The notes: a model not told the origin generated them from the letters alone. DNA of 56,041 nucleotides from an uncultured Prevotella sp. (GCA_900555035.1 USJX01000011.1:1-56041); one strand, 5' to 3'. Positions 16,666-25,737 are shown, numbered from the stretch's first letter. Numbers and translations: made by a program.

Positions 16666-19600
16666 TTAGAATGGAGTATTACCCTTTTTCCCCTTGTCGG
16701 TCTGGTCGAATGGTATCATACCTGGCTTGTATGCGGCTTCCTGTTCGCTTATAGCGGCTTTACCTGCGCCTTGGGTGTCTTGATCACCCGACTCGGTATA
16801 TATGCTCTCTCCGCGGCGGAAATCGATATTATACATCTCCATGAACTTATCGTAGTCGATGATAATTGCGCTTGTGGATGTAGAGCGCTCCTTACGCACT
16901 CTTACCATCGTTTCCTGGTCATCCTGCTTGGCTACCTCGACGGTCTCCTCCCAGGTAAAGCGCCTGGATGGTACGGTTCCAATGTATGATGGATGAGAGC
17001 GAAGATTCTGTTCGAGCGTTGATAGCGTAGTATTCTCGCTATTGTAGCCACTTCTGTCGTATATAGAATATACGCTGCTTAGGCGCAGGAAGAGGATATG
17101 TGTACCCGGGTCGAAGCCGAATGTCTTCTTGTCTCCATGCGAATCCTTGCCAGTAACGCTCTTAGGCTGCTCGATGAGCATCTCTCGGCCAACGAGCACC
17201 TGCTTGGTATCTATCATGTTGTTGACTGCATTGAAGAACATGGCAAGCTTGTCTGTGCTTCGGATCAGTGATAGCTGGAACTTGATTTTTTCCTGTACGA
17301 GGGCGAAGAACTCATCGTAGGTGAACGGCAACTTGAGCTTGGAATATCGCTCCACGAGCTTCACCATTCCAAGGAAGAGGGAAGCCGTCTTCATGAGTCG
17401 GTCCATCTCTCCCGAATTAACCACATCGCTTTTTAGTTCGCTATAGGCTTCCTGCTTGAGTGCACGGAAGTGATCCATGACTGCTGGCCTGAGTGATAAA
17501 ACTTCCAGCAATACATTAGATAATCCTATATTCTTCTCTATATTCTTGAGTTCCTCAAATAGCTTGGTCTCCTCTGGGGTTCTATTCTTTGGCTTAGGGA
17601 CCTCGCAGATGATAACACTACTCATCAGGGCATTATCATCTCGCTGAGGGGTCTCCTGGCCACAGATGACTACAGGTGCGAATACCTTGTCGTTTTCGAT
17701 ATCCCTTCCCGAGGTTCCACGGCGCTTCTGCTTTCCGTCTCCATCATACACAATACCCTTCAGAGCCTGAAACTTGGTGTCAGAGATATCCTTATTATTG
17801 TATTCGTCAAGAACAACCGGAACGTCTCTGAATGTACCCATGATGGTGCTCATGGCCGCATCAGTACCTGTATTAAGGTTGAATATCGGAATGGTAGGAC
17901 TTATGAACAGAGAGCGGATGGATATCGCAATCTGAGTCTTACCTGAAGACATCGGACCCATAAAAAACGGAGCCGTAAAGAGTCTGTCCAGGCAGTGGAT
18001 ATTGCTTCTGAAGGCACACATCAGGGCGAAAACTATCGCCCATTTACCGTTATCGTTGATTTTATACACCTCGTCCATGAGCGATGCCCACTTCTCGAAC
18101 GTGACCTGCTTATTTATTGGAATATCCTCGTACACCAGCTGAGATATCAGCTCATATTTGTCGGATTGTCTTCCGGATCCGGCATATATAGTAGAGAAGG
18201 CAGGGAGATAGTAATTCATGTGATTATGGGTCACTACACCCAGCTCGTTGACCTTCTCGAACACATATTTTCCGTTCTCATCTTCATGGGCTATGCCGTT
18301 GGCGAAGGCGAAAAACTGCTCATCGGTCTTTCTGCTCATTCCTTCAGACTGCTGATTGCCGTATGTTTGGATTTCGCGGCACTGAACGAAATGGCGGCTC
18401 ATATACTCCTTGATACGCCTCCATTGCCATTCTTCTCCGTCCGTGAAGTTCACGCCTTCGTAGTTGATAAGAACATCCTCGATAGTGCTCATCTTCTTTA
18501 GAGAAGACGACAGAACCTCAATATATAATGGCTTGTCGAAATATCTGCGATTAACTTTCAGTACTCGCTTGTTCTGCTCGAAGTCTTCATTGAAGATATG
18601 GAGAAGTGGGACCATGTAGAAATCGGCCACCTGCGAGAAGCCCCGCCCGTTCTTGTTCTGGAACATGTAGCATACCGGTATGCCCTGCTTATTCAGTCGG
18701 GGATAATACTTACACTCACGGAACATCTGGGCATATTCGCCTTCTCTTGCGTAGCTCGGAACCTCATCGCCATCGAAATCGTCATCATACAAGTCATCCT
18801 TCAGGGCGTTCGCCTTCAGAACGTTCTTGCGCTTACTGACGAATGGCTTTCGGATCTCGTCAAACTGTCCCTTGGATAAGCCAAGCTTGCTGCAATAATG
18901 ATTCTTGTTGACAGTGATTACAGTCTCTTCTGCGTAGCTTGTAAGCTCAATGCATCTCGTGATAATCGGAACCTTGTCGCCGAGGAAGCCGGGCAGTAAG
19001 TCTCCATGTATGCGGATATAGAAGTCTATGAAGGATTCCACCTTGTCTTCGTGCGTTACCCGTATCTGCGAGATTCCGGCTTTATACATTTCTGCCAAAG
19101 TGGCTAAATAGGCACTATCCTCGCCCGTAGTTGAGTTGATAGCGCATCCCTCTTCTGTTGTTACGAAATAGCAGCAGATACGGCGCAGGTTCTGTATATC
19201 TGTAGATGATGGCATTCCTGCTGCATACACGATAGGGTTATCTCCATACGATTCCAGGAAGGTGTCGATAGATGAGGTAATAACCGCCGGTTCGCTGTTT
19301 CTCAGATTCTCCTTGAGACTATCGATGCCAAAGATGCCCTGCTTCATGCTCTCCTTCTTGACATCGTTCACGTTACGACGTATATCTCGCACTTTATCTT
19401 CCAGGATTGTCGTCTTGGTGTCGAAATCCTTGGCCATACTCTTCATGTATTCCAGACGCAAGCCTGCATCCTGGACACACGCTACCAGATTGGATATCGT
19501 ATTCATAGCTGAAGCAATGGTTGCTTCATCCTTGCAGCCGCGAGGAACCAGCATCCTCTTTAGCGCTTTCGGGAAGGTCTCTGTAATGTCAAAGAGCTTT

Positions 19601-20664
19601 TGCTTCAGTTCCTCCTTGCAGAGTCGGCCATAACTGTCCGGATCATACCCTTTCGGAAGCCGAACGCATCTTACACTTATGCCTGCCTTCAGCAGCAGTT
19701 CGCAGTTCTTGACTGCCGCCTTTATTCCGGCATCGTCTGCATCATATATCATGACTACAGACTGCGTAAAGCGCAGAATGAGTCTTACCTGATCGTCTGT
19801 AAATGCTGTTCCGGAACCGCCAATTACGTTTTCTACCCCGTATCGATGAAGGGTGATCACGTCAAACTGGCCTTCTACCAGGTAGGCGAAGCCAGCTCTG
19901 GCTATTGCCTTTTTCGCCTGATAGAGTCCGAAAATGTGCTGACCTTTTCTGAAAATCGGAGTCTCTCCCGTATTAACATATTTGCCTGCGTTATCGTTTG
20001 GGGTGACGATTCTGCCCGAGAAAGCGATAACTCTACCCGATATATCGTAGAACGGGAACATGATGCGATCGCGGAAGAAATCGTAGCTTCTTCCATCCTG
20101 TGACTTGCCGAGAATCCCGACATCTGTCAAGAGCTGAAGGTTATACCCCTGTTCGGTAAGCTTACGCATAGCAACATTACCCGAAGGAGCATAGCCTACA
20201 CCATATTCGGCAAGTGCCTTGTCGCTGCTATCATATCCGCGACTTCTCAAAAAACTTTCTGCCTGCGACAGGTTGCCCTGGTAGAACTTAGCCGCAGCAT
20301 CAATGACTATACGGCGAGATTCCAATAATCTATAGGCGGCATTTTCTTCGGGAGTGGCTTCCTTCTCCGGGAATTCCACACCGGCAAGCTTGCAGGCTAA
20401 ACGCAAGGCTTCCGTAAAAGTTATCTGGTTGTACTTCTGAAGGAAGTCCAGAACATCTCCGTGCTCGCCGCACACAAAACAATGATACGTTTGCCTTGTC
20501 TTGCTTACCATCATCGATGGATGATTATCTTGGTGGAACGGACATATACCTTTGTGATTGATACCGGCTTTCTGAAGATTGATATAAGCACCTATTACAT
20601 CAACGATATCTAACTTGCTCTTGACATCGTTAATGAAGTCTGAGTTGATTTTCGTATTCTGCAT
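16666..20664 (-). CDS. Phage DNA primase-helicase (CHC2, Toprim, SF3-like helicase)
   Basis: This 1332-residue replication protein starts at ATG 20664; a start at 20778 would overlap the upstream gene. The N-terminus is DnaG-like. The zinc finger ligands are C41, H44, C62 and C65 (CPFH...HCFVC). The DnaG catalytic core follows, then Toprim with LVEGQFDVI (near 265) and MIYDADDAG (near 315). A C-terminal ATPase has Walker A GPMSSGKT (near 905) and Walker B VPVVLDEYNN (near 950). A single protein therefore both primes and unwinds, as in satellites and plasmids that replicate on their own. The putative origin lies just beyond its 3' end. Confidence 0.88.
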   Translation of the reverse strand: MQNTKINSDFINDVKSKLDIVDVIGAYINLQKAGINHKGICPFHQDNHPSMMVSKTRQTYHCFVCGEHGDVLDFLQKYNQITFTEALRLACKLAGVEFPEKEATPEENAAYRLLESRRIVIDAAAKFYQGNLSQAESFLRSRGYDSSDKALAEYGVGYAPSGNVAMRKLTEQGYNLQLLTDVGILGKSQDGRSYDFFRDRIMFPFYDISGRVIAFSGRIVTPNDNAGKYVNTGETPIFRKGQHIFGLYQAKKAIARAGFAYLVEGQFDVITLHRYGVENVIGGSGTAFTDDQVRLILRFTQSVVMIYDADDAGIKAAVKNCELLLKAGISVRCVRLPKGYDPDSYGRLCKEELKQKLFDITETFPKALKRMLVPRGCKDEATIASAMNTISNLVACVQDAGLRLEYMKSMAKDFDTKTTILEDKVRDIRRNVNDVKKESMKQGIFGIDSLKENLRNSEPAVITSSIDTFLESYGDNPIVYAAGMPSSTDIQNLRRICCYFVTTEEGCAINSTTGEDSAYLATLAEMYKAGISQIRVTHEDKVESFIDFYIRIHGDLLPGFLGDKVPIITRCIELTSYAEETVITVNKNHYCSKLGLSKGQFDEIRKPFVSKRKNVLKANALKDDLYDDDFDGDEVPSYAREGEYAQMFRECKYYPRLNKQGIPVCYMFQNKNGRGFSQVADFYMVPLLHIFNEDFEQNKRVLKVNRRYFDKPLYIEVLSSSLKKMSTIEDVLINYEGVNFTDGEEWQWRRIKEYMSRHFVQCREIQTYGNQQSEGMSRKTDEQFFAFANGIAHEDENGKYVFEKVNELGVVTHNHMNYYLPAFSTIYAGSGRQSDKYELISQLVYEDIPINKQVTFEKWASLMDEVYKINDNGKWAIVFALMCAFRSNIHCLDRLFTAPFFMGPMSSGKTQIAISIRSLFISPTIPIFNLNTGTDAAMSTIMGTFRDVPVVLDEYNNKDISDTKFQALKGIVYDGDGKQKRRGTSGRDIENDKVFAPVVICGQETPQRDDNALMSSVIICEVPKPKNRTPEETKLFEELKNIEKNIGLSNVLLEVLSLRPAVMDHFRALKQEAYSELKSDVVNSGEMDRLMKTASLFLGMVKLVERYSKLKLPFTYDEFFALVQEKIKFQLSLIRSTDKLAMFFNAVNNMIDTKQVLVGREMLIEQPKSVTGKDSHGDKKTFGFDPGTHILFLRLSSVYSIYDRSGYNSENTTLSTLEQNLRSHPSYIGTVPSRRFTWEETVEVAKQDDQETMVRVRKERSTSTSAIIIDYDKFMEMYNIDFRRGESIYTESGDQDTQGAGKAAISEQEAAYKPGMIPFDQTDKGKKGNTPF

Positions 20665-20671
20665 TGTTTTT

Positions 20672-21058
20672 TTATTCAAATAGATTAAGCTGAAGGGAGT
20701 CGAATGCTTCGGATATTGTAATATTGAAGTATTCGGCCACAGCCTTATATTCAGACGGAGTGATAGACTTGCGTCCAAAGAATAGATCCCAGTATCTCAC
20801 CTGGTTAATACCCGTCTCCTTGAAGAAGAATCTGCTAGGATGAAAATCTTCGAGATGACGGAATCGATATTCCAGCAGTTTCTTCAGTCGATTCTCCTTT
20901 ACTACCTGGTGCTTCTCGTCTAACCTATGCCGCAGGGCATACAGGCGGACGGCCATTGTCGAACGCCCAAGGCGGGAAGCCATCTCTTCAAGGCTTACCT
21001 TTCCGTAGTTATCTACCAGGTAAGCTATATCGTTTTTGGTCCATTTCTTATTGCTCAT
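20672..21058 (-). CDS. DNA-binding protein with Myb/SANT-like helix-turn-helix
   Basis: The 128-residue protein has residues 1-45 (WTKNDIAYLVDNYGKVSLEE...RSTMAVRLYALRH) that match the tri-helical SANT/GcrA-like pattern seen in phage regulators. A second HTH-like segment lies at the C-terminus (ITPSEYKAVAEYFNITISEA). It lies 7 bp upstream of the primase start and overlaps the small Cys-rich gene by 11 bp, so it belongs to the early operon. Probable role: regulator or replication adaptor. Confidence 0.75.
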   Translation of the reverse strand: MSNKKWTKNDIAYLVDNYGKVSLEEMASRLGRSTMAVRLYALRHRLDEKHQVVKENRLKKLLEYRFRHLEDFHPSRFFFKETGINQVRYWDLFFGRKSITPSEYKAVAEYFNITISEAFDSLQLNLFE

Positions 21059-21170
21059 TGCTACAAACAGGCTTATCAGTATATTCTACATATTTCTTCA
21101 TTTTGAGACAGAACCTGCCGTTGATGCAAGTTCTGCCATCGCTGCATGTTGCGCATTTCTCAGCTGCCAT
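21048..21170 (-). CDS. Tiny Cys-rich protein (40 aa)
   Basis: ATG at 21170 and TAA at 21048-21050. The product is 40 residues, beginning MAAEKCATCSDGRTCINGRF, with cysteines at 6, 9, 15, 21 and 36, a spacing that could bind zinc. It starts 2 bp after the stop of the LuxR-type gene and overlaps the next gene by 11 bp, so packing strongly suggests it is translated. It may be a small zinc-ribbon early regulator or anti-host factor; no family is claimed. Confidence 0.6.
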   Translation of the reverse strand: MAAEKCATCSDGRTCINGRFCLKMKKYVEYTDKPVCSNEQ

Positions 21171-21172
21171 AA

Positions 21173-21727
21173 CTACTTCCCCCTAACGTGTTCGAGGTAA
21201 TAGGCCGAGACTTGTGCCAGGGTTCGCATCTGAAGCTTCGCCTTGATGTTCTCCCGGTGTCTCTGCACGGTCTTAATGGAAATGAATAATCTGTCAGCTA
21301 TCTCTTGAGCCTGAAGCCCCTTCGAGATCAGCTCTATTATCTGAAGCTCTCGACTTGTAAGCTTCGAGTCAAGCTCAGGCTTGCAGATTACCCCTTCCAT
21401 CCTGCATTCGCCACGAAGCGGGCACTTGACTTCTTCAAAGTGAAAGAATCCGTCAGCATCGACATCGGGTGTATGTGCATCATATTCGCCAAAATTGCAG
21501 CGACAGAAACGAGATACGATGTTGAACTCAAAAACCTGTCTGTTCAATTCGCTCGCAGTGTATTGCTCGCATAGAGCCTTAAACGCCTTCGGGTATCTTA
21601 CCTTAATCGTGTCAAGCATCTCCTCGATGACTGCTCGACTATCAATCGTAAGTTCCTGGACAGGCTTCCCTATCGGCTTGTACATAACGCAACCCTCGGG
21701 AGTATTGTAAAATTCGGTTGACTCCAT
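21173..21727 (-). CDS. LuxR-type HTH transcription regulator
   Basis: The 184-residue protein has a C-terminal GerE/LuxR DNA-binding domain (about 122-184): LTSRELQIIELISKGLQAQ, EIADRLFISIKTVQRHRENI. The N-terminal part has a Cys cluster (RFCRCNFGE...KCPLRGEC) that could bind metal or a partner instead of a receiver domain. Such proteins are common in Bacteroidota phages, probably controlling the early-to-late switch. It is separated by 1 bp from the Cro-like gene upstream. Confidence 0.85.
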   Translation of the reverse strand: MESTEFYNTPEGCVMYKPIGKPVQELTIDSRAVIEEMLDTIKVRYPKAFKALCEQYTASELNRQVFEFNIVSRFCRCNFGEYDAHTPDVDADGFFHFEEVKCPLRGECRMEGVICKPELDSKLTSRELQIIELISKGLQAQEIADRLFISIKTVQRHRENIKAKLQMRTLAQVSAYYLEHVRGK

Positions 21728-21728
21728 A

Positions 21729-21926
21729 TTAACAATCCGGAAAAAGTTCGCTCTCCTGCATACCTAGATACTCAGCGACAAGTCCTCTGCATAGAGCGTT
21801 CGGCTTAGACTTGCCCTGAATCCATCTATAGACGGAATTATTAGAAACCTTGCATTTCTCAGCAATCTCTTCCACAACCTCACGTCGTGGGTATGGAAGA
21901 CTCTTCATGTACTCACTAAAACCCAT
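21729..21926 (-). CDS. Cro-like HTH regulator
   Basis: The protein is about 65 residues from ATG 21926 (alternative starts at 21953 or 22010). It has an HTH (REVVEEIAEKCKVSNNSVYR, WIQGKSKPNALCRGLVAEYL) close to the XRE/Cro fold. It opens the minus-strand early operon and faces away from the repressor-like gene at 22093. Its promoter (22008-22039) contains one of the paired operators, so I infer it belongs to the lysis-lysogeny or copy-control switch. Confidence 0.75.
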   Translation of the reverse strand: MGFSEYMKSLPYPRREVVEEIAEKCKVSNNSVYRWIQGKSKPNALCRGLVAEYLGMQESELFPDC

Positions 21927-22007
21927 ATTTTTAAAATTTTTGTTTGAAATCATCATTATGTGCGATATTTTTTGTATATTTGCACCGTGAGAATTATTAA
22001 CACGCTG

Positions 22008-22039
22008 CAAATTTATAACATTTCAGTGATACTACCAAA
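22008..22039 (-). promoter_or_regulatory. Early (cro-side) promoter
   Basis: On the minus strand TTTG (22039-22036), a 20-nt spacer and TAAATTTG (22015-22008) match the Bacteroidota consensus. The operator copy at 22021-22030 lies between the two boxes. A plus-strand TATATTTG (21975-21982) may serve the repressor gene and faces this promoter. Confidence 0.6.
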
Positions 22040-22051
22040 CATTTCACTGAT
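22021..22051. promoter_or_regulatory. Paired operator sites TTTCAGTGAT / TTTCACTGAT
   Basis: TTTCAGTGAT (22021-22030) and TTTCACTGAT (22042-22051) differ at one position and are exactly 21 bp apart, two helical turns. Each has a near-palindromic core TCAsTGA. They lie between the divergent regulator genes, one inside and one just upstream of the early promoter, as expected for repressor binding. Confidence 0.55.
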
Positions 22052-22092
22052 TATTTTATATTTTTTCAGCATTTTGTTTGAAATTATAGATT

Positions 22093-22428
22093 ATGGGTAC
22101 AGAAGTAACTACAGAAACCATCAATGAGCGAGTAAACAGCATCATTGAACGAGAGGGCCACACCGTTGCGACATTTGCAAAGAAAATAGGTGTGCCATGG
22201 ACGACTATCAAGAATATCGTATCGGGCAGAAATGCCCCTAGCTACGATATCATGGTGAAGATTATCAATGCGGTAGATTGGGTTGACGCCAACTACCTGG
22301 TAATGGGGGAAGAGTTGACGAAAGGCAATCAGGCAAATCTGTTGACTATCGTCGAGAGACAGAACAAGACTATCGAAAGCCAGCAGAACACTATCGATAG
22401 GCTTACCAAAAAGATGTTGGAAAAGTAA
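22093..22428 (+). CDS. CI-like XRE-family repressor
   Basis: The 111-residue protein has an HTH at about 22-65 (TVATFAKKIGVPWTTIKNIV, SGRNAPSYDIMVKIINAV) and a C-terminal coiled-coil-like tail with repeated heptads (VERQNKTIESQQNTIDRL), likely for dimerisation. It lacks a LexA-type cleavage domain. Divergent from the Cro-like gene across the paired operators, it is the candidate repressor that keeps the element silent. Confidence 0.82.
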   Translation: MGTEVTTETINERVNSIIEREGHTVATFAKKIGVPWTTIKNIVSGRNAPSYDIMVKIINAVDWVDANYLVMGEELTKGNQANLLTIVERQNKTIESQQNTIDRLTKKMLEK

Positions 22429-22740
22429 GGCTTAAAGTACCACCATATTGCACCGTTTTTGCGAAAAACGAGCCATTTTATCAAACATTTGTTCCATTTC
22501 AATCATACAACTGTTTGAGTATCTGCAACTTGTTAGATTCGCAACTCGGTGCATTTTCGGTGTTTAACATGCAAATTTCCGAAATTCCCTAGTTGATTAT
22601 CAATTAGTTACGACGCAGATTTAGGGATAACAAAACTACTCATTTTTTGATAAACCACCAAGAAAAAGCCCCAAAATCTTTGCGTATTCCAAATAATAAT
22701 CTTAACTTTGCGGCATAAAAACAAAAAGTTGGTTTCGATT
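22429..22740. other. Gene-free right edge of the phage-like element
   Basis: The stretch holds a perfect CGTTTTT-GCG-AAAAACG inverted repeat (22454-22470), a palindromic TTGATTATCAA near 22591, and a -7 box TAACTTTG near 22702-22709 that serves the ATPase gene at 22741. No tRNA or direct repeat matching the left end was recognised, so the exact boundary is unknown. Confidence 0.4.
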
Positions 22741-24033
22741 ATGGCAAAAATAGAAAGACAAAAGCGAATCTATCGCAAACGCATCCCTTACGGAATGCAG
22801 AACTTTGAGGATGTAATGGAAAGAGATTGTTACTATGTTGACAAGACCCCATTCATAGAGAAAATAGAAGAATCTAACATGTATTTCTTCTTCATTCGCC
22901 CTCGCCGTTTCGGCAAGAGCCTTACCCTCTCCATGCTCGAAAACTATTACGACATCAACAAGAAGGATAAGTTTGAAAGCCTCTTCGGCAAGCTTTACAT
23001 CGGAGAGAATCCTACCCCTGAACGCAACAGCTATCTCATCCTTCACCTGAATTTTGCCATGATTTCAGCAGGATTGGATAATTATCAAAAAGGACTTGAT
23101 GCCCATTGCAACAACAAGTTCAATTCCTTCTGCAGCAGATACGCCCACCTTTTGCCACCGGACACAAAGGAAGAGATGAACCAGAAGGAAGATGCCGTTT
23201 CCCAATTGGGATTTCTATGCGATAAATGTGCTGAAGCAGGCTTGAAGATTTATCTCTTCATCGACGAATACGACCACTTTACCAATCAGATTCTTGCCCA
23301 CAAGGAACATGAAACCCGATATCGCGAACAGACTCACGGCGAGGGATATCTGCGACATTTCTTCGACACAATCAAGGGAGCCGCAGGAGATTCATTGGGC
23401 AGAGTTTTTGTTACAGGAGTAAGTCCCGTAACCATGGATGATCTGACCAGCGGTTTCAACATCGGTACCAACTATTCCCTGTCTCCGGAGTTCAACGAGA
23501 TGGTGGGATTCACCGAGGATGAAGTGCGTGAAATGCTGGCTTATTACGCCAGCGTGCTGCCATTCCGCCACAGCGTGGATGAGCTGATAGAAGTGATGAA
23601 GCCATGGTATGGCAATTATTGTTTTGATAATTCAGAATGCGGAATGGCTACCATCTACAACCCCGCAATGGTACTCAACTTTGTGGACAATTACATTCAA
23701 AGCAATTACGAGATTCCAAAGAAACCATGTGAAGTAATCCCAAGTACAGACGAAGTAATCTCAAGTACAGACCATGAGATTGTTCGCCAGCTCATCCGCT
23801 ACGCCAAGGAGTTTGCCCACGATTCCAGCATCATAGAAGATATAATGACCAAGGGATTCGCCTTAGGGTATCTATTGGATATTTTCCCAGCCACCAGTAT
23901 CAACACCCCCGATGGTATTCTCAGTTTACTCTTCAATTTAGGTATGGTTACGATAGACGGAACCTACCAGAGCTACACCCGATTTGTGATTACTAATGAG
24001 GCGGTGCGCAAGCAGATGCAGACCTTAATTTAA
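22741..24033 (+). pseudogene. Truncated AAA-ATPase/PD-(D/E)XK family gene
   Basis: The frame has 430 codons. The N-terminal AAA-ATPase-like domain (PF09820 type) is intact: RIPYGMQNFEDVMERDCYYV, YVDKTPFI, a P-loop variant FIRPRRFGKSLTLSMLENYY, and Walker B-like IYLFIDEYDHF, followed by TGVSPVTMDDLTSGFNI. Full members run to about 520-580 residues and end in a PD-(D/E)XK nuclease domain. This one stops at VRKQMQTLI, just where that domain should start, so the nuclease part is missing. The start at 22741 is supported by the promoter box 30 bp upstream. The truncated protein may still be made. Confidence 0.75.
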
Positions 24034-24060
24034 TTAATGAGATAAATACGCCTGCCAAAA

Positions 24061-24174
24061 GATCAGGATTTTTCTAAAGATTAGAGTTAAAGATCGTGAT
24101 CAGACTCCAAGTTTTCTGAAAAGTTTTAGTACCTTTGCAGATTGACTTCGGTCAACATGCGTAAGGAACGCATG
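24061..24174 (+). promoter_or_regulatory. Promoter and structured leader of the restriction operon, with three GATC sites
   Basis: The -7 box TACCTTTG lies at 24130-24137. Upstream are three GATC sites within 41 bp (24061, 24092 and 24098). Downstream are two adjoining perfect hairpins: TTGAC-TTCG-GTCAA (24142-24155, a UUCG tetraloop) and CATGCGT-AAGGA-ACGCATG (24156-24174), the second presenting a purine AAGGA loop. The gene starts at 24200. Confidence 0.65.
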
Positions 24175-24199
24175 AAAGGTAAATTTAAAAACTTAGCTG

Positions 24200-25735
24200 A
24201 TGGCAGTATCTGAAGATAGAAAATTTACGAAAGAACAAGTCTATACCCTTCTCGAAGGAGCAAAGGGCAAGACTCTAGGTGAGGTTGACAAATCCCACCA
24301 GTTTGCTCGTACCTTAGAAAGTAAAAAGATTACAGGTATCGCTGGAGACGTAATAGAACAATCTGTTTTCGGTTATAAGAAAGACAGCAAACAGGAATGT
24401 GATATTGAGATTGATGGTGTTCTTACGGAAGTTAAGACCACTGGAGTTCGTGTACCCAAGAGAGACCTGAAGAATGTAAGCGGAAAAAAAGGAGAAGCTT
24501 ATAATGTTTACCTAGGTGCAAAGGAAGGTATCAGTATTACACATGTTACCTTTGAGCCCCCAATACAGACAGACTTCAACACCTCTCATTTCTGGGAAAA
24601 AACAGAACGGCTTTTAATTATATTTTATGAATATAAATCATACGAAGTTGTGCCTGCTTCCGGCTATGCCAAGTTCCCGATTGTTGACTACTGCTACAAT
24701 TCTTTCTCGCAAGAAGAAAAAGATAAATTACGAAACGACTGGGAGATTGTCAGCAACCACCTGCAACAGGTTTATCATGATTATCTTGATGAAGAAAAGC
24801 GTAACGAACAATTGGTTGGTTTCACCCACCTTCTGCGTCCGCAACTATTGCTGATAGAGCTGGTGCCTGGATTCAAGCAAACTGCAAAAGGTTCTTACCA
24901 GAAGCCACGATACAGATTGAAACAAACTTTTGTTGACTATATTGTACGAGGTCACTTTGATAAAAGCAGGGCAAAGAACGAAATTGTATTGAAAGAATCG
25001 TTTTCCAGTTTCGCCCAGTTAGATGCTCGCTGTCATGCACTTACATTAATGTATAAGGGTAAGACTCTGCCTGAGCTAAGAGAAATGCTTGGAATTGATG
25101 CTAAAGTCAAGGATATTTCAGCTAAATGCGTTATCCGCATGTTCGGAACCGATTGCAATAGGTTAAATCAGATTTCTGACTTCCAAAAAGCCGGTATCAT
25201 AGCAAAGACCATCACGATTACACCCCAAGGTGGAAGAACAGAGGACATGAAGCTCAAGCACATCGACTTTGAGGAATGGGCAGATAGAGATGCTGACTTT
25301 GAAGATTCAGATGTGTACGATTACTTCTGCGAGCACAGTTTCCTCTGCCCTATCTTCTGTGAGCATGATAGTAAAGACCCTAGCAAAACCGTTTTTGAAG
25401 GGTTCAAACGCTTTGCCTTTGATGAAGATTTCATAGAAAATGAAGTGCGACGCACTTGGGAAGATTCAAGAAATCTGATTCATAGAAACGAACTGGAATG
25501 GGAATACGTTTATGACAAAAAGGGTAATAAACGTATGAACAATAGCGGTTCCTATATGGGAGCGCCAAACTTTCCAAAGAGTTCCGAATACAAAGTATTC
25601 TTCCGAGGAGGAGCTAATATTTCGACAGAGAATACAAGAACAGAATGTGTGAACGGCATAAGAATGCTGCCACAGTTTTTCTGGCTCAAGGGTTCATATA
25701 TTGCTAATAAATTACAAGAAATACCATACATATAA
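24200..25735 (+). CDS. Type II restriction endonuclease, Sau3AI/MutH family
   Basis: The 511-residue protein is close to the usual length of Sau3AI-like enzymes, which carry an N-terminal catalytic and a C-terminal MutH-like regulatory domain. The N-terminus has the MutH-family pattern: GKTLGEV (23-29), GIAGDVIEQSVFG (46-58), then DIEIDGVLTEVKTTG (68-82) carrying the Asp...Glu-x-Lys catalytic group (E77, K79). The second half has a degenerate repeat of the same fold (KGKTLPELREMLGIDAKVKD near 288-307). The family cuts GATC, so I infer that site. The start codon of the methyltransferase gene lies 2 bp downstream. Confidence 0.85.
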   Translation: MAVSEDRKFTKEQVYTLLEGAKGKTLGEVDKSHQFARTLESKKITGIAGDVIEQSVFGYKKDSKQECDIEIDGVLTEVKTTGVRVPKRDLKNVSGKKGEAYNVYLGAKEGISITHVTFEPPIQTDFNTSHFWEKTERLLIIFYEYKSYEVVPASGYAKFPIVDYCYNSFSQEEKDKLRNDWEIVSNHLQQVYHDYLDEEKRNEQLVGFTHLLRPQLLLIELVPGFKQTAKGSYQKPRYRLKQTFVDYIVRGHFDKSRAKNEIVLKESFSSFAQLDARCHALTLMYKGKTLPELREMLGIDAKVKDISAKCVIRMFGTDCNRLNQISDFQKAGIIAKTITITPQGGRTEDMKLKHIDFEEWADRDADFEDSDVYDYFCEHSFLCPIFCEHDSKDPSKTVFEGFKRFAFDEDFIENEVRRTWEDSRNLIHRNELEWEYVYDKKGNKRMNNSGSYMGAPNFPKSSEYKVFFRGGANISTENTRTECVNGIRMLPQFFWLKGSYIANKLQEIPYI

Positions 25736-25737
25736 AA

